A stretch of DNA of 64,000 bases from Reyranella sp. CPCC 100927 (GCF_007859315.1 NZ_VOHA01000006.1:1-64000), one strand, 5' to 3'. Positions 1-10,718 are shown, counted from the first letter of the stretch. The notes: generated by a model not told the origin, from the sequence alone. A program made the numbers and translations.

Positions 1-59
1 CCCCTACCTCTTTGAATCTCAACTCGTTCCCGCTGTCCAATGCTAAGTTAGCGCCTATG

Positions 60-82
60 GGTGGGACGCCCGCGCTCCCGGG
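60..82. repeat. Single arm of hairpin repeat family B
   Basis: The stretch carries GGGACGCCCGCGCTCCC, the same arm seen in full copies near 37.8, 41.1, 43.8 and 58.4 kb. It sits just after the stop codon of the leftmost gene. Only one arm is visible here, so it is a partial copy. Nothing else recognisable lies between base 1 and the gene. Confidence 0.6.
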
Positions 83-89
83 TCAAGCC

Positions 90-1343
90 CTAGCCGCGTT
101 CCTTTGCGCGCCAGCCCGGCATCGGGAACACGGGCTTGGTGACGGCGAACTCGGCCGGCAGCACGACCGTGGGCTTGTTCTTCAGGTTCTGTACGGCGGC
201 AGCCTTGATGTTGACGTTCTGGCCTTTGGCGTCGAACTGGATGGCGCCGCCGGTCATCACGTGGTCCTTGATGTCGGTCTTGCGCAGTGCCTCCATCAAG
301 GCGCTGCCGGCGTGCGACTGGGCCCGCTTCCAGGCATCGGCGGCGATCAGCAGCGCCTCGAACGTGTAGCCGACATTGAGGTCGACCTGGCCGTCCTTGT
401 ACTTGGCGGCAAAGCGCTTCTCCAGCGCCTGGGTCATCACCGACTTCGGGTTCATCCAGGGGACGTTCGATACGTGGAAGTTCGCGAACTTGCCCATGGT
501 CTTGAGGAAGTCGACCTCGTAGAGGCCTGGCGCACCGGGATTGACGATGCCCATCGGCTCGTACTGCTGCTTGACCATCTCCTGGATCAGCAGCTTGGCG
601 TCGTTGAGGCGGCTGACCGGCATCACCAGCTCGGCCTTGGTGGCCTTCGCCTTGGCGATCTCGGCCGAAAGATCCTTGGCGCGCGGGTCGTAGGAGATGA
701 CGTCGACAATCTCGTAGGGCATCTCCAGCTTCTTGGCCAAGCCCGGGATCGCCTTCATCATCGATTCGCCGAACGTATCGTTGACCGACATCAGCACGGC
801 GGTCTTGGGCGTCTTGCCTGCGGCGGCGAACAGGTCCTTCTGCAAGGTCAGCGCGCCCGTGACCAACATCGGCGCCGTCGGGAAATTGCGGACCACGTAC
901 TTGAAGCCGGACTCGGTGAGCGCCGGCGCGGCCGCGATGTTGACGATGAACGGCACCTGCTTCTGTTCGGCAACCTGTGCGATCGCCATCGAGTGGCCGG
1001 AGTCGAATGCCCCGATGAGGACGTGGGCGCCTGAAGCGATCGCCTTCTCGGCCTGGGTGCGCGCAACGTCGGCGTTCGTCTCGGTGTCATAGCGCAACAG
1101 ATCGATCTTCACGCCGATCTTCATGTCCGCCAGCACGTCGTTGGCGAGGTCGGCGCCGCGCATGCAGATCTGCCCGATCTGGGCCTGAACGCCGGACATC
1201 GGCAGCAGGATGCCGACGCGCAGGTCGGACTTCTCCTGGGCCAGCGCATGGCGCAACGGCAACGGCGCGGCGATGAGCGCAGAACCGGCAGCGGCGGCGC
1301 GCGCAAGGGCACGGCGGGTCAAGCCGGTACGGGTGTCGGACAT
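90..1343 (-). CDS. ABC transporter substrate-binding protein, branched-chain amino acid type
   Basis: This 417-residue protein has the periplasmic binding-protein fold of the leucine/amide receptor family (Peripla_BP_6), whose members deliver amino acids, amides or aromatic acids to an inner-membrane ABC importer. The N-terminus has a twin-arginine pair (R10-R11) followed by an alanine-rich hydrophobic stretch ending near Ala-Gln at residue 36, so Tat or Sec export is expected. The ATG at 1343 follows an AGGGAGG ribosome site; a longer in-frame extension lacks one. It is last in a minus-strand run behind a nitrate/taurate-type importer, but its own permeases are not here, so it may be an orphan receptor. 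The substrate is unknown. Confidence 0.85.
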   Translation of the reverse strand: MSDTRTGLTRRALARAAAAGSALIAAPLPLRHALAQEKSDLRVGILLPMSGVQAQIGQICMRGADLANDVLADMKIGVKIDLLRYDTETNADVARTQAEKAIASGAHVLIGAFDSGHSMAIAQVAEQKQVPFIVNIAAAPALTESGFKYVVRNFPTAPMLVTGALTLQKDLFAAAGKTPKTAVLMSVNDTFGESMMKAIPGLAKKLEMPYEIVDVISYDPRAKDLSAEIAKAKATKAELVMPVSRLNDAKLLIQEMVKQQYEPMGIVNPGAPGLYEVDFLKTMGKFANFHVSNVPWMNPKSVMTQALEKRFAAKYKDGQVDLNVGYTFEALLIAADAWKRAQSHAGSALMEALRKTDIKDHVMTGGAIQFDAKGQNVNIKAAAVQNLKNKPTVVLPAEFAVTKPVFPMPGWRAKERG

Positions 1344-1431
1344 GGTACCTCCCTGGACAGCGAGACAAAACGCACTGAATTGCAGATTTGATGGCGTATC
1401 AAACAATGCCGGCGCCCGCCACAGGGATCTG

Positions 1432-2229
1432 TCAGCGCCAGCGCAGGACCGTCCGTTCGACAATACCCAGCACGACGCTGACCACCAGACCGAGCAGGGA
1501 CAGCAGGGTGACGCCAGCCAGAAGCTGATCGGTCTGCATCAGATTGCCGGCGCTCAGGATGAAGGCGCCGATGCCGTACTGGGCGCCGATCATTTCGGCC
1601 GCCACCACCAGGATCAGGGCGATCGAGGCGGTGATGCGGAAGCCGGACAGGATGCCGGGCATGGCGCCCGGCACGAGGATCTTCCAGACGATGTGGGATG
1701 CCGGCAGGCCAAAACTCTGGGCCATCCGGATCAGATTGCGTGGCACCGAATCGCAGGCGGTGTAGGCCGCGATCACGGTGGGGAAGAACACGCCGAAGCC
1801 GATCGTGGCGACCTTCGAGGGCTCGCCGATGCCGAACCACAGGATGAACAGCGGCAGCAGCGCGATCTTGGGGATCGGGAAGAGGGCCGACACGACCGGC
1901 AGCCCAGCGGCGCGCGCCACCGAAAAGATGCCCATGGCCAGGCCGATGGCCAGCCCGGCGATCGTGCCCAGCAGCCAGCCCAGCGCGATGCGCGACAGCG
2001 AGGCGCCGATATGCTGCCCCAAGGTGCCGTTGTCGATCATGTCGCCGAAGGCGCCGACGATCTGCCACGGGCTGGGCATGAACAGCGCCGGCAGCCAGCC
2101 GCGCGAGGACGCGATCTGCCACAGCCCGATGACGGCGATGAACACGGCGATCGGCACCAGTCGTCGCGGTTGCGGCTGGAAGCCGCCGCCGCGAAACGGC
2201 ACCGTCCTGGCGGTTGCACTGTCAGGCAT
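1432..2229 (-). CDS. ABC transporter permease, SsuC/TauC type
   Basis: The 265-residue protein is an inner-membrane permease of the BPD_transp_1 family with about six hydrophobic segments. The cytoplasmic coupling loop is visible around the motif AQSFGLPAS. The family imports nitrate, sulfonates, taurate or pyrimidine precursors together with the adjacent ATPase and binding protein. I chose the ATG at 2229: it overlaps the end of the ATPase gene by 8 bases and has a GAGG site. A start 33 bases upstream is possible. The substrate cannot be told from sequence alone. Confidence 0.85.
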   Translation of the reverse strand: MPDSATARTVPFRGGGFQPQPRRLVPIAVFIAVIGLWQIASSRGWLPALFMPSPWQIVGAFGDMIDNGTLGQHIGASLSRIALGWLLGTIAGLAIGLAMGIFSVARAAGLPVVSALFPIPKIALLPLFILWFGIGEPSKVATIGFGVFFPTVIAAYTACDSVPRNLIRMAQSFGLPASHIVWKILVPGAMPGILSGFRITASIALILVVAAEMIGAQYGIGAFILSAGNLMQTDQLLAGVTLLSLLGLVVSVVLGIVERTVLRWR

Positions 2230-2995
2230 GCTGAACCTCGCGTTCGGCATCGCGGGCCTCATCCCGGATCAGCATCCACAGGCGATCGCGCACGCCGGCG
2301 ATCACCGCCTGTGCCGACGGCCCGGTGCGCTCGGCGACGGGCACGTCGATCGTCACGATCTCGCGCAGGCGGCCGGGGCGCCGCGATAGCACCACCACGC
2401 GATCAGCCAGCCGCGCCGCTTCGTCGAGATTGTGCGTCACGTAAAGCCGCGTCGAGCGTTCGCGTGCCCAGATCGCCAGCAGGTCCTCCATGAGCAGCTC
2501 ACGTGTCTGCGCATCGAGCGCCGACAGCGGCTCGTCGAGCAGCAGGACTGCTGGCCGCACGACCAGGGCGCGCGCGATGCCCACCCGCTGGCGCATGCCG
2601 CCGGAAAGCTGTTTGGGCAAAGCCGTCGCGAAATCGCTCAGGCCGGTGAGGTCGAGGGCCGCCTGCACGCGATCATGCCGTTCGGCGCGCGGCAATTTGT
2701 GATGTTCCAGTGCCAGTGCCACGTTGGCTGCCACTGAACGCCACGGCAGCAGGGCGAAGTCCTGGAAGATGTAGGTGAACGGATTGAGGGAATCCGCGCG
2801 CGGTGCGCCGATGGTCTCGACCCGGCCCGACGTCGGTTTCAACAAGCCTCCCACGATTCCCAGCAACGTCGACTTGCCGCAGCCCGACGGGCCGATGATC
2901 GCCACGGTCTCGCCGTCGCGCACGGCAAGGTCAATGCTGTCAAGGGCGAGCAGGCCGTCGTAGTGGTGAGTGATACCGTCGAGGCGCAGATCCAT
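2222..2995 (-). CDS. ABC transporter ATP-binding protein, SsuB/TauB type
   Basis: This 257-residue ATPase has Walker A GPSGCGKST near residues 35-43, signature LSGGMRQR, Walker B LLLDEPLSALD and the H-loop in YVTHNLDEA. It powers import through the overlapping permease. It starts 16 bases after the binding-protein stop, so the three genes form one operon on the minus strand. Confidence 0.9.
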   Translation of the reverse strand: MDLRLDGITHHYDGLLALDSIDLAVRDGETVAIIGPSGCGKSTLLGIVGGLLKPTSGRVETIGAPRADSLNPFTYIFQDFALLPWRSVAANVALALEHHKLPRAERHDRVQAALDLTGLSDFATALPKQLSGGMRQRVGIARALVVRPAVLLLDEPLSALDAQTRELLMEDLLAIWARERSTRLYVTHNLDEAARLADRVVVLSRRPGRLREIVTIDVPVAERTGPSAQAVIAGVRDRLWMLIRDEARDAEREVQHA

Positions 2996-3011
2996 GGAGG
3001 CGGGCTTCGCA

Positions 3012-4037
3012 CTACCGCTTCGGCGGGTCGAGGTGGTCCTTCACGAAGCTGAGGTCGAGGAACTTGCCGGCGTCAACATCGCGGGCGACCATGCCCTGCG
3101 CCTGGTACCAGGTGACCTGGTCGTAGATGTTCTTCACCAGCAACCGGCCTTGTGGATCGATATAGGAAGCGCTGGCCTTGACCTGGTCGGGCGACGGCTT
3201 GGGCTCGACATATTTCTGGATCATGGGAATGAGGGCGTCGGCCTTCTCGCCAAACACCCGCTTGCCGGCGGCGTCGCGCTGGAGGAAGGCCTCGGCGTAG
3301 TCGGCGCAGGCCATCACATAGGCGGCCATGAATTTCTCGACCGTCGCGCGCCGCTGATCGACGACACGGCTGCCGGCGAACAGCGCTCCCAGCTGCCACG
3401 GCGTTTCCTGGTGCACCCAGCCGATGATCTTGCCAAACCCTTCCTTCTCCGCGGCGTAGGCGTTGTTGGCGGGCAGCAGGGCGCCGTCGACCTGTTCGCC
3501 CTTGAGGGCTGCCGTCACGTTGGCGATCGACTGCAGCGGCTTGAGGGTCACGTCGGTCAGCTTGAAGCCACGCTTCTCGGACAACATGCCCAGCATGTAG
3601 TGGAAGGTCGAGCCGGTCTGGGTGATGGCGATGGTTTTGCCGGGGAATTTGCCGGGATCATTGAACCCGGCGTCGAACGCCTTCTTGCTCGCCACGTAGG
3701 CGACGAAATCGTAGCCCGGTTCCTCGCGCGATTGAGCCGCGATGATCTTGATGGCGCCCTTGCCGGCAAGATTGAAGAAGCCGCCGGTAAGGCCGGTGAT
3801 ACCGAGATCGGCGTCACCGGCGGCGACAGCCACGGCGATCGGCTGCGCGGCGTCGAAAAACTTGAACTCGATGTCCAGGCCCTTGTCCTTGAAGTAGCCC
3901 TTCTCCATGGCGATGAAGATCGGCGCCGAGGACACGAAACGCAGAGCGGCGATCGATACTTTTTCCTGTGCTGAAGCCGCCAGACCGCAGCAGAGGGCCA
4001 CCAGCACGACAAGCGATCCGATGAGCCGATTGAGCAT
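3012..4037 (-). CDS. ABC transporter substrate-binding protein, NMT1/THI5 type
   Basis: This is the receptor of the nitrate/taurate-type importer encoded downstream. The 341-residue protein begins with a Sec signal peptide (hydrophobic core LIGSLVVLVALCC, cleavage near ASA-Q) and continues into an NMT1-like two-lobe fold. The ATG at 4037 puts the signal peptide at the N-terminus; a 35-residue upstream extension would bury it. It is the first gene of the operon and is divergent from the glutathione S-transferase gene, with a shared 123-base promoter region. Confidence 0.85.
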   Translation of the reverse strand: MLNRLIGSLVVLVALCCGLAASAQEKVSIAALRFVSSAPIFIAMEKGYFKDKGLDIEFKFFDAAQPIAVAVAAGDADLGITGLTGGFFNLAGKGAIKIIAAQSREEPGYDFVAYVASKKAFDAGFNDPGKFPGKTIAITQTGSTFHYMLGMLSEKRGFKLTDVTLKPLQSIANVTAALKGEQVDGALLPANNAYAAEKEGFGKIIGWVHQETPWQLGALFAGSRVVDQRRATVEKFMAAYVMACADYAEAFLQRDAAGKRVFGEKADALIPMIQKYVEPKPSPDQVKASASYIDPQGRLLVKNIYDQVTWYQAQGMVARDVDAGKFLDLSFVKDHLDPPKR

Positions 4038-4160
4038 GAAACCCCCCGTTCCATAGCGGCATTGATTTATCGTGAAACTAACGGCCGTGATGGGACGGGT
4101 CAACGCACGGCGGAATGGCGTATCATCGCATATCAGGGACAACGCCCATGCGAGAGCGAT

Positions 4161-4823
4161 ATGGCGAATACTGCTGGTTCACCTGTTCTTTTCGGTGCCC
4201 GTTACAGCGTCTACACCCGCATCCCACGGTTGGCGCTGGAAGAGAAAGGCGTTGCCTACCACCTGGAGGAGGTTGACGTGTTTGCCCCAGGCGGCCCGCC
4301 GGCGGCCTACGTCGAACGTCAGCCATTCGGTCGCATCCCGGCGTTCGAGCACGACGGGTTGCGCCTGTACGAAAGCGGTGCCATCAGCCGCTACATCGAC
4401 GAAGCCTTCCCGGGCCCGGCCTTGCAGCCGTCGGATCCCAGGGGCCGGGCCCACGTCAACCAGATCATCAGCATCTGCGACAGCTACGCCTATCGCACGC
4501 TGGTGTGGGACATCTTCGTTGAGCGCGTCAGTGTGCCGACCGAGGGCCGGCCGTCTGACGAAGCGCGCATTGCCGCAGCATTACCGCGCGCTGAAACATG
4601 CCTGCGGGTGCTCGATGCCGGCCTGGCAGACCATCCGTACCTTGCTGGTCAAACGTTGAGCCTGGCCGACCTGCATGCCCAGCCCATGTTTGCGCTGTTC
4701 CGTCTGGCTCCCGAGGGGGAGCAGATGTTGTCGAGGTATTCGGCCCTCAGCCGATGGTGGCAGGCCATGGCCAGTCGGCCCAGTGTCCAGGTGACCCGTT
4801 CGCCGCGCGAACTATCCCGCTGA
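4161..4823 (+). CDS. Glutathione S-transferase family protein
   Basis: The 220-residue protein has an N-terminal thioredoxin-like domain (about residues 5-85) with the glutathione-binding motif ESGAISRYID and an all-helical C-terminal domain (about 95-210). Family members conjugate glutathione to electrophiles in the cytoplasm. The ATG at 4161 gives the normal family N-terminus, while a longer reading would add 33 residues without homology. It converges with the next gene across 17 bases. Confidence 0.85.
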   Translation: MANTAGSPVLFGARYSVYTRIPRLALEEKGVAYHLEEVDVFAPGGPPAAYVERQPFGRIPAFEHDGLRLYESGAISRYIDEAFPGPALQPSDPRGRAHVNQIISICDSYAYRTLVWDIFVERVSVPTEGRPSDEARIAAALPRAETCLRVLDAGLADHPYLAGQTLSLADLHAQPMFALFRLAPEGEQMLSRYSALSRWWQAMASRPSVQVTRSPRELSR

Positions 4824-4840
4824 GCACGATGGGGGCGTGT

Positions 4841-6205
4841 CTAATTGCAGGACGCCACGCCGGTCGGTACCGAGGGCCGCGCCATGAAATCGCGCAGGCA
4901 GGTGGAGAAGCGTTGCGCCATCGGCAATTCGGTTCCGGCGATATGGCCGCTCAGCTCCGACGGATGGTTGATCAGCAGGAGAGGAATGCCGGGCGCCTGC
5001 GCTCGATCGCGGGAGATCCGCACGCGTTCAGCCGGGTCAGGGTCATAGTCGTCGTTGTCGAACAGGGCGATCACGACGCGTGTTTCCGGTGATCGACGGC
5101 GGTTCAACAACTCTTCGAATTCGCGCAGGGCGTTGGCCTTCTGTGTGGTGCGCACGGTGCGATTGCCGTGTGTCGCCGGCGATAGCGCGACAACGGCATA
5201 GAGACCATCGACACGGTCCATGGCCATCAGCGAGATCCACGCGCCCGCCGACTGCCCCGCGACAATGATCTTGCTGTAACCCAGCGCCCGCAATTTCTCG
5301 ATGCCCAGGGTCAATGCCGCGGTACCCCAGGTATTGGTGTCGTTCGCGGGTGCCCGATCGGCGCGGTAGACGTCCCACCCGGCATTGCCCAGGGTTCGCA
5401 TGATGGTTGCCGCCGGCGCCGAGCGCCGGTCGGCGCGACGACCGTCCGATGTCGCGCCGCGGCCGTGGCTCCAGATGATGGCGCCGGTCGCACGAGTCGG
5501 GCCATGCAGGCGGAAGAGCGGATCCAGCGTCAGGGGCTGTACGGCGGTGAGCAGGCCGTCCGGCGCGGCCGCCGGCTCGGCTGCCGCGGTGATCTCGCAG
5601 GTCGTGCGGGCAAGCTTGCCGCACTGGTCGATGGCCGCCTTGCGCGCCTCGCCGATGGTCCGGTGGCCGGTGGCATATCCACAGCGCCCGTCGCTGCTGC
5701 GCGCAAAGGCCCGATTGGGCGCGCCCAGCAGATAGGTGTCGTAGAGTTCGCGGCAGACGCCCGTCAATCCGGCTGCATTGGCATCAGGCGGCTCGTCGCT
5801 GGGGACGTCGGGCGGCCAGGCAATGCGACCGGGCGCCTCGCTGCCCGAGCGGTTGATCTCGGCGGTCCCGGCGAATGTGGCAACCACTGTACAGCCCCCA
5901 ACATTACCGCGCTGGCAGAAGCCGATGGCGGCGATCTGGGCGGCTTCGGGTGTACGGTAGTTGGCCGCATAGCCGCATTGGCCGCGGCGGTTGGTGGCGA
6001 AAGCGCGGATTTCGCCGCCTTTCAGGTACTTTTCATAGGTCCGGCGGCAGGTTGCGCCGAGATTGAACTGCTTTACTGCGTCCGCGACGCTGGGGTCGAC
6101 CGATTGCGCCTCGGCCGGCTGTCCGCCCGCGGCAACCAGCAGCAGCGCGAGCGACAATGCCGCCTGGGTGCGGCCGAAAATGACGTACGTGAACGCTGAG
6201 ACCAT
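4841..6205 (-). CDS. Exported protein: two cysteine repeats fused to an alpha/beta-hydrolase-like domain
   Basis: The 454-residue protein starts with a signal peptide (hydrophobic run ALSLALLLVAAGG). Two homologous repeats follow at about residues 53-107 and 150-205, each with the pattern C-x-x-x-Y-x-x-Y-L, R-A-F-A, G-x-C-G-Y-A and a distal C, suggesting disulfides in the periplasm. The C-terminal half looks like an alpha/beta hydrolase: IIWSHGRG resembles the oxyanion strand, GQSAG near residue 317 supplies a candidate nucleophile serine, and HPSELSGH near the end could supply the histidine. I do not know the substrate. The start at 6205 (ATG) is preferred over a TTG 63 bases upstream because it places the signal peptide properly. 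Confidence 0.6.
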   Translation of the reverse strand: MVSAFTYVIFGRTQAALSLALLLVAAGGQPAEAQSVDPSVADAVKQFNLGATCRRTYEKYLKGGEIRAFATNRRGQCGYAANYRTPEAAQIAAIGFCQRGNVGGCTVVATFAGTAEINRSGSEAPGRIAWPPDVPSDEPPDANAAGLTGVCRELYDTYLLGAPNRAFARSSDGRCGYATGHRTIGEARKAAIDQCGKLARTTCEITAAAEPAAAPDGLLTAVQPLTLDPLFRLHGPTRATGAIIWSHGRGATSDGRRADRRSAPAATIMRTLGNAGWDVYRADRAPANDTNTWGTAALTLGIEKLRALGYSKIIVAGQSAGAWISLMAMDRVDGLYAVVALSPATHGNRTVRTTQKANALREFEELLNRRRSPETRVVIALFDNDDYDPDPAERVRISRDRAQAPGIPLLLINHPSELSGHIAGTELPMAQRFSTCLRDFMARPSVPTGVASCN

Positions 6206-6274
6206 GGGTCCAAAGTCCGCACGAAGGCCCCGATTGTCAATGGTGATGACCCGGCTGCAATGTGGCAATTGTCC

Positions 6275-8239
6275 CTAGGGTGCAATTGTCACAGTCGCCA
6301 GAATGGCCCGGGCGGGAACCTGCTCCCCTTCCTTGACCGGCACCGATGCGATGGTGCCGTCGGCAGTCGCGCGGATCTGGTGCTGCATTTTCATGGCTTC
6401 CAGGACGACCAGTGTCTGGCCGCGCACCACCGCGTCGCCGGCAGCGACCTTCACGGCCACGATCCGGCCGTCCATTGGTGCCCGCAATGTGCCGTCGCCG
6501 GCAGCATCGGCGCTTTGCGGCGCCTCGTGCGTGACGTCGGCGAACGCCAACGACAGGCCATCGAGCTCGATCAGCCAGCCATCGCCGATCGCGTGGACAT
6601 GGGCTTGCCGCCAGACGCCGTCGATGGCGAAACGCACCTGTGCATCCCGAGGCGTGCCGATCTGCAGGATGAACGTCGTGTCACCAGCGACCGCTGCCAG
6701 GGTGCCGTCGGCGCGGCGGTCCAATTGAATCTCCTGGCGCGTGCTGCCGACTCTCAAGCGCAGCAGGGTCGCAACCGGGTTGGAGTTGCGCCAGCCGCCC
6801 AGCAATGCGCCGGTCTGCACCCGGGCGGTTTCGTAAACGAGGCCGCCCGCCAGCGCCCAGTGCGCTGCGGTTGGTGTCGGAGCGGTCAGGGCCGCGGGTG
6901 GAAAGTGATCGCCGATGAAGGCGGTCGTGGCATCACCGGCGACGAAGACAGGGTGGCGCAGCATCGTGACCAGCAGGTGCTTGTTGGTCGTCGGGCCCAG
7001 CACGACCGTGTCCTCCAGGGCACGCGCCAGCTTGCGGGCGGCGTCGGCACGAGTGGCGCCGTGCGCGATCACCTTGGCGATCATGGGATCGTAGTAGGGC
7101 GAGATCACCTGGCCATTGCGCACGCCATGGTCCACGCGCAAGCCGGTGCCCTCGGCAGGGCGCCAGACCGATACCGTACCGGTCTGCGGCAGGAAGCCGT
7201 TGTACGGATCCTCGGCATACAGCCGAACCTCGATGGCATGTCCGGTGAAGCGGATCTCGTCCTGCTGCAGGGGCAGTGCGTCGCCGGCAGCCACAGCCAG
7301 CTGCCAGGCGACGAGGTCTTGTCCGGTGATCATTTCAGTCACCGGATGCTCGACCTGCAGGCGCGTATTCATTTCCAGGAAGTAGAAGCTGCCGTCCTTG
7401 CCCAGCAGGAACTCCACGGTACCGGCGCCGCGATAGCCGATCGCGCGTGCCGCGGCGACGGCGGCCGTTCCCATGCGATGCCGCAGCGCGGCGTCGACGA
7501 CCGGCGAGGGTGCCTCCTCGATGACCTTCTGATGGCGGCGTTGGACCGAACAGTCACGCTCGCCGAGATGGACGACATTGCCATGCGCATCGGCGAAGAC
7601 CTGGATCTCGACATGGCGCGCATCGACGATCGCTTTTTCCAGGATCAGCTCGCCCGAACCGAACGCGTTGGTGGCTTCGTCGCGCGCGGTGCGGATCGCT
7701 TCGGCCAGATCGGACTCGGTGTTCACCAGTCGCATTCCACGGCCGCCACCGCCGGCAGCGGCCTTCACCATGATCGGCAGGCCGATCTTCTTTGCCTCGG
7801 CGATCAGGAGAGCATCGCTCTGGTCGTTTCCTTGATAGCCCGGCACACAAGGAACATCGGCGTCGATCATACGCCGCTTGGCTGCGGCCTTGTTGCCCAT
7901 CGCGTCGATGGCGGCAGGGGGCGGGCCGATGAACACAAGCCCGGCGTCGGAACAAGCCTGTGCGAAAGCTGCGTTCTCCGACAGAAAGCCGTAGCCGGGG
8001 TGAACGGCGTCGGCACCGGCTGCTTGCGCGGCCGCCAGTACCTTGGCGATATCCAGGTAGGTTTCCCCCGCCAGATTACCGCCCAGCCCGACCGCTTCGT
8101 CGCAGGCGGCAACGTGTAGCGCGTCTTGATCGGCGTCAGAGAAGACGGCAACGGTGCGATAGCCCAGCATGCGCGCCGTACGGGCGATGCGACAGGCGAT
8201 CTCACCGCGGTTGGCAATCAGGATCTTTGAGAAAGTCAT
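6275..8239 (-). CDS. atuF: Biotin-dependent acyl-CoA carboxylase alpha subunit, geranyl-CoA or methylcrotonyl-CoA type
   Basis: This 654-residue subunit carries out ATP-dependent carboxylation of biotin and carries the biotin itself. The biotin carboxylase part spans about residues 1-445: KILIANRGEIA at the start, the glycine-rich ATP-grasp loop AGGGGRGMR, and EMNTRLQVEHPVTE. The C-terminal carrier domain (about 585-654) has the biotin motif EAMKM with Lys617. The matching carboxyltransferase gene lies 3.8 kb upstream in the same operon and looks like geranyl-CoA carboxylase, so atuF is the favoured name; methylcrotonyl-CoA carboxylase is the alternative. The ATG at 8239 starts at the conserved N-terminus; 36 extra upstream residues have no family counterpart. 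It is last in the operon. Confidence 0.85.
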   Translation of the reverse strand: MTFSKILIANRGEIACRIARTARMLGYRTVAVFSDADQDALHVAACDEAVGLGGNLAGETYLDIAKVLAAAQAAGADAVHPGYGFLSENAAFAQACSDAGLVFIGPPPAAIDAMGNKAAAKRRMIDADVPCVPGYQGNDQSDALLIAEAKKIGLPIMVKAAAGGGGRGMRLVNTESDLAEAIRTARDEATNAFGSGELILEKAIVDARHVEIQVFADAHGNVVHLGERDCSVQRRHQKVIEEAPSPVVDAALRHRMGTAAVAAARAIGYRGAGTVEFLLGKDGSFYFLEMNTRLQVEHPVTEMITGQDLVAWQLAVAAGDALPLQQDEIRFTGHAIEVRLYAEDPYNGFLPQTGTVSVWRPAEGTGLRVDHGVRNGQVISPYYDPMIAKVIAHGATRADAARKLARALEDTVVLGPTTNKHLLVTMLRHPVFVAGDATTAFIGDHFPPAALTAPTPTAAHWALAGGLVYETARVQTGALLGGWRNSNPVATLLRLRVGSTRQEIQLDRRADGTLAAVAGDTTFILQIGTPRDAQVRFAIDGVWRQAHVHAIGDGWLIELDGLSLAFADVTHEAPQSADAAGDGTLRAPMDGRIVAVKVAAGDAVVRGQTLVVLEAMKMQHQIRATADGTIASVPVKEGEQVPARAILATVTIAP

Positions 8240-8255
8240 CGTGCGTGTCTGCCGA

Positions 8256-8723
8256 TCACGTGAGGGGACGACCGTCACTGGTGAAATAGGTACCGCCGGT
8301 ATCGTCGTCGCGGACCTGCATGCCGATGTCGGGATAGTGTGCGACATCGGTATTGGTACGCGTGCCGACCTCCAGGACGCGTGCCACCTGGCCGGAGCGG
8401 TTCACGAGATGATGGCCGTTGGGCTCACCGGCACGGAAGCCGGCGACGGTTCCGACAGTAAGGGTGGTGGCGCCGGTGTCGGTCACCAGTTCCACCTCGC
8501 CCTCAAGGACATAGACGAACTCGTCCTCGCGCTCGTGCCAATGACGTTGCGATGACCAGCTGCCCGGCGGCAGTTCCAGCAGGTTGACGCCGAACTGGCC
8601 GAGGCCGAACGCGTCGGCCAGTCGCCGCCGGCTGCGCTGTCGGCAGGGCACATCGTGCGGTGCCGGATAGTCCGTGCCGATCCTTTCAGGCAGATCGGCA
8701 GCCTTCACGCTGACTGGCCACAT
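8256..8723 (-). CDS. Cupin-domain protein inside the catabolic operon
   Basis: The 155-residue protein has a single cupin barrel. Motif 1 is visible as SSQRHWHEREDEFVYVLEG, with the histidine pair and glutamate that bind metal, and motif 2 as GFRAGEPNGHHLVNRS. It has no signal peptide. The ATG at 8723 follows a GGAGG site and begins 16 bases after the hydratase stop, so it is cotranscribed with the terpene/leucine-type degradation genes. Its role there is unknown; single-domain cupins can be dioxygenases, isomerases or sugar-binding sensors. Confidence 0.75.
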   Translation of the reverse strand: MWPVSVKAADLPERIGTDYPAPHDVPCRQRSRRRLADAFGLGQFGVNLLELPPGSWSSQRHWHEREDEFVYVLEGEVELVTDTGATTLTVGTVAGFRAGEPNGHHLVNRSGQVARVLEVGTRTNTDVAHYPDIGMQVRDDDTGGTYFTSDGRPLT

Positions 8724-8739
8724 CGGGTTGCCTCCAACG

Positions 8740-9557
8740 TCAATCGACGGCCCACCGCGGTGGGCGTTTCTCGGCGAAAGCACGCAGACCTTCCGCCGCC
8801 TCGGGGCTGCGCCGCGCCTGGGCGAAGCAATCGGCCGCGAAATCCAGAACCTGCGACAAGGGCTGCGTGCCGACCCGCATGATCACTTGCTTGGTGAGTG
8901 CGTTGGCCAGTGGCGCACAGCGGTCGATTTGTTTCAGAACTTCCTCCAGCTTGGTTTCGAGCGCGGCGGAGTCCTTGACCAGGTGGTGACCGATACCCAG
9001 GCGCACGGCGTCGGCGCCCTTGAAGCGGGCCGCCGTCAGCGCCAGATGCCTTGTCTGCGGTACGCCGATGCGCGCCGCCACGAAAGGTGCGATCTGCGCC
9101 GGGACGATACCGATGGCGGTCTCGGACATGGAGAACCCGCAATCTTCCGTCACGATGGCGATGTCCGAGACGCAGACCAGCCCGAAGCCGCCGGCGATGG
9201 CGTAACCCTCGACGGCCGCGACCACAACCTGTGGCAGGTTGCCCAGCGCCTCGAGGAAAGTGCCGTACTCGCGATTGTTGGCGGCAATCGGGTCCTTCTC
9301 ACCCGGCTTGGGTGCGCCGCCGAAGCTCTTCTCCATGTTGCGCAGGTCGGCGCCGGCGCAGAACGTGCCGCCGGCGCCACGCAGCACCACGGCCTTGATA
9401 TCGCTGCGATCGCGCAGCAGGGCGATGACCTCCCGCAGCTCACCGAGCAGGGTCGGGTTCAGCGCGTTCTTCACCTCGGGCCGGTTGAGCGTCACGTAAA
9501 GCCGCGCCCGGTCGCGGCGCAGGATCAGTGTTTCGTACGTGGGGCGGAAGTCGGCCA

Positions 9558-9558
<1 letters not shown>
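8740..9558 (-). CDS. atuE: Enoyl-CoA hydratase, isohexenylglutaconyl-CoA/methylglutaconyl-CoA type
   Basis: This 272-residue crotonase-fold protein adds water to the double bond of the carboxylated acyl-CoA, the step after the carboxylase. The oxyanion-hole strands are LRGAGGTFCAGADL (about residues 60-73) and AAVEGYAIAGGFGL (about 112-125), and the second catalytic region lies around SETAIGIVPAQ. The start ATG overlaps the upstream dehydrogenase stop as TGATG, showing translational coupling. The substrate assignment (AtuE versus LiuC) rests on neighbours, not on residues I can test. Confidence 0.8.

Positions 9559-10718
<1,160 letters not shown>

Noticed and set aside
6260-8119. A 619-codon open frame opposite the carboxylase alpha subunit
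   Set aside because: The minus strand encodes an intact biotin carboxylase with all motifs; the plus-strand reading has no domain or signal.
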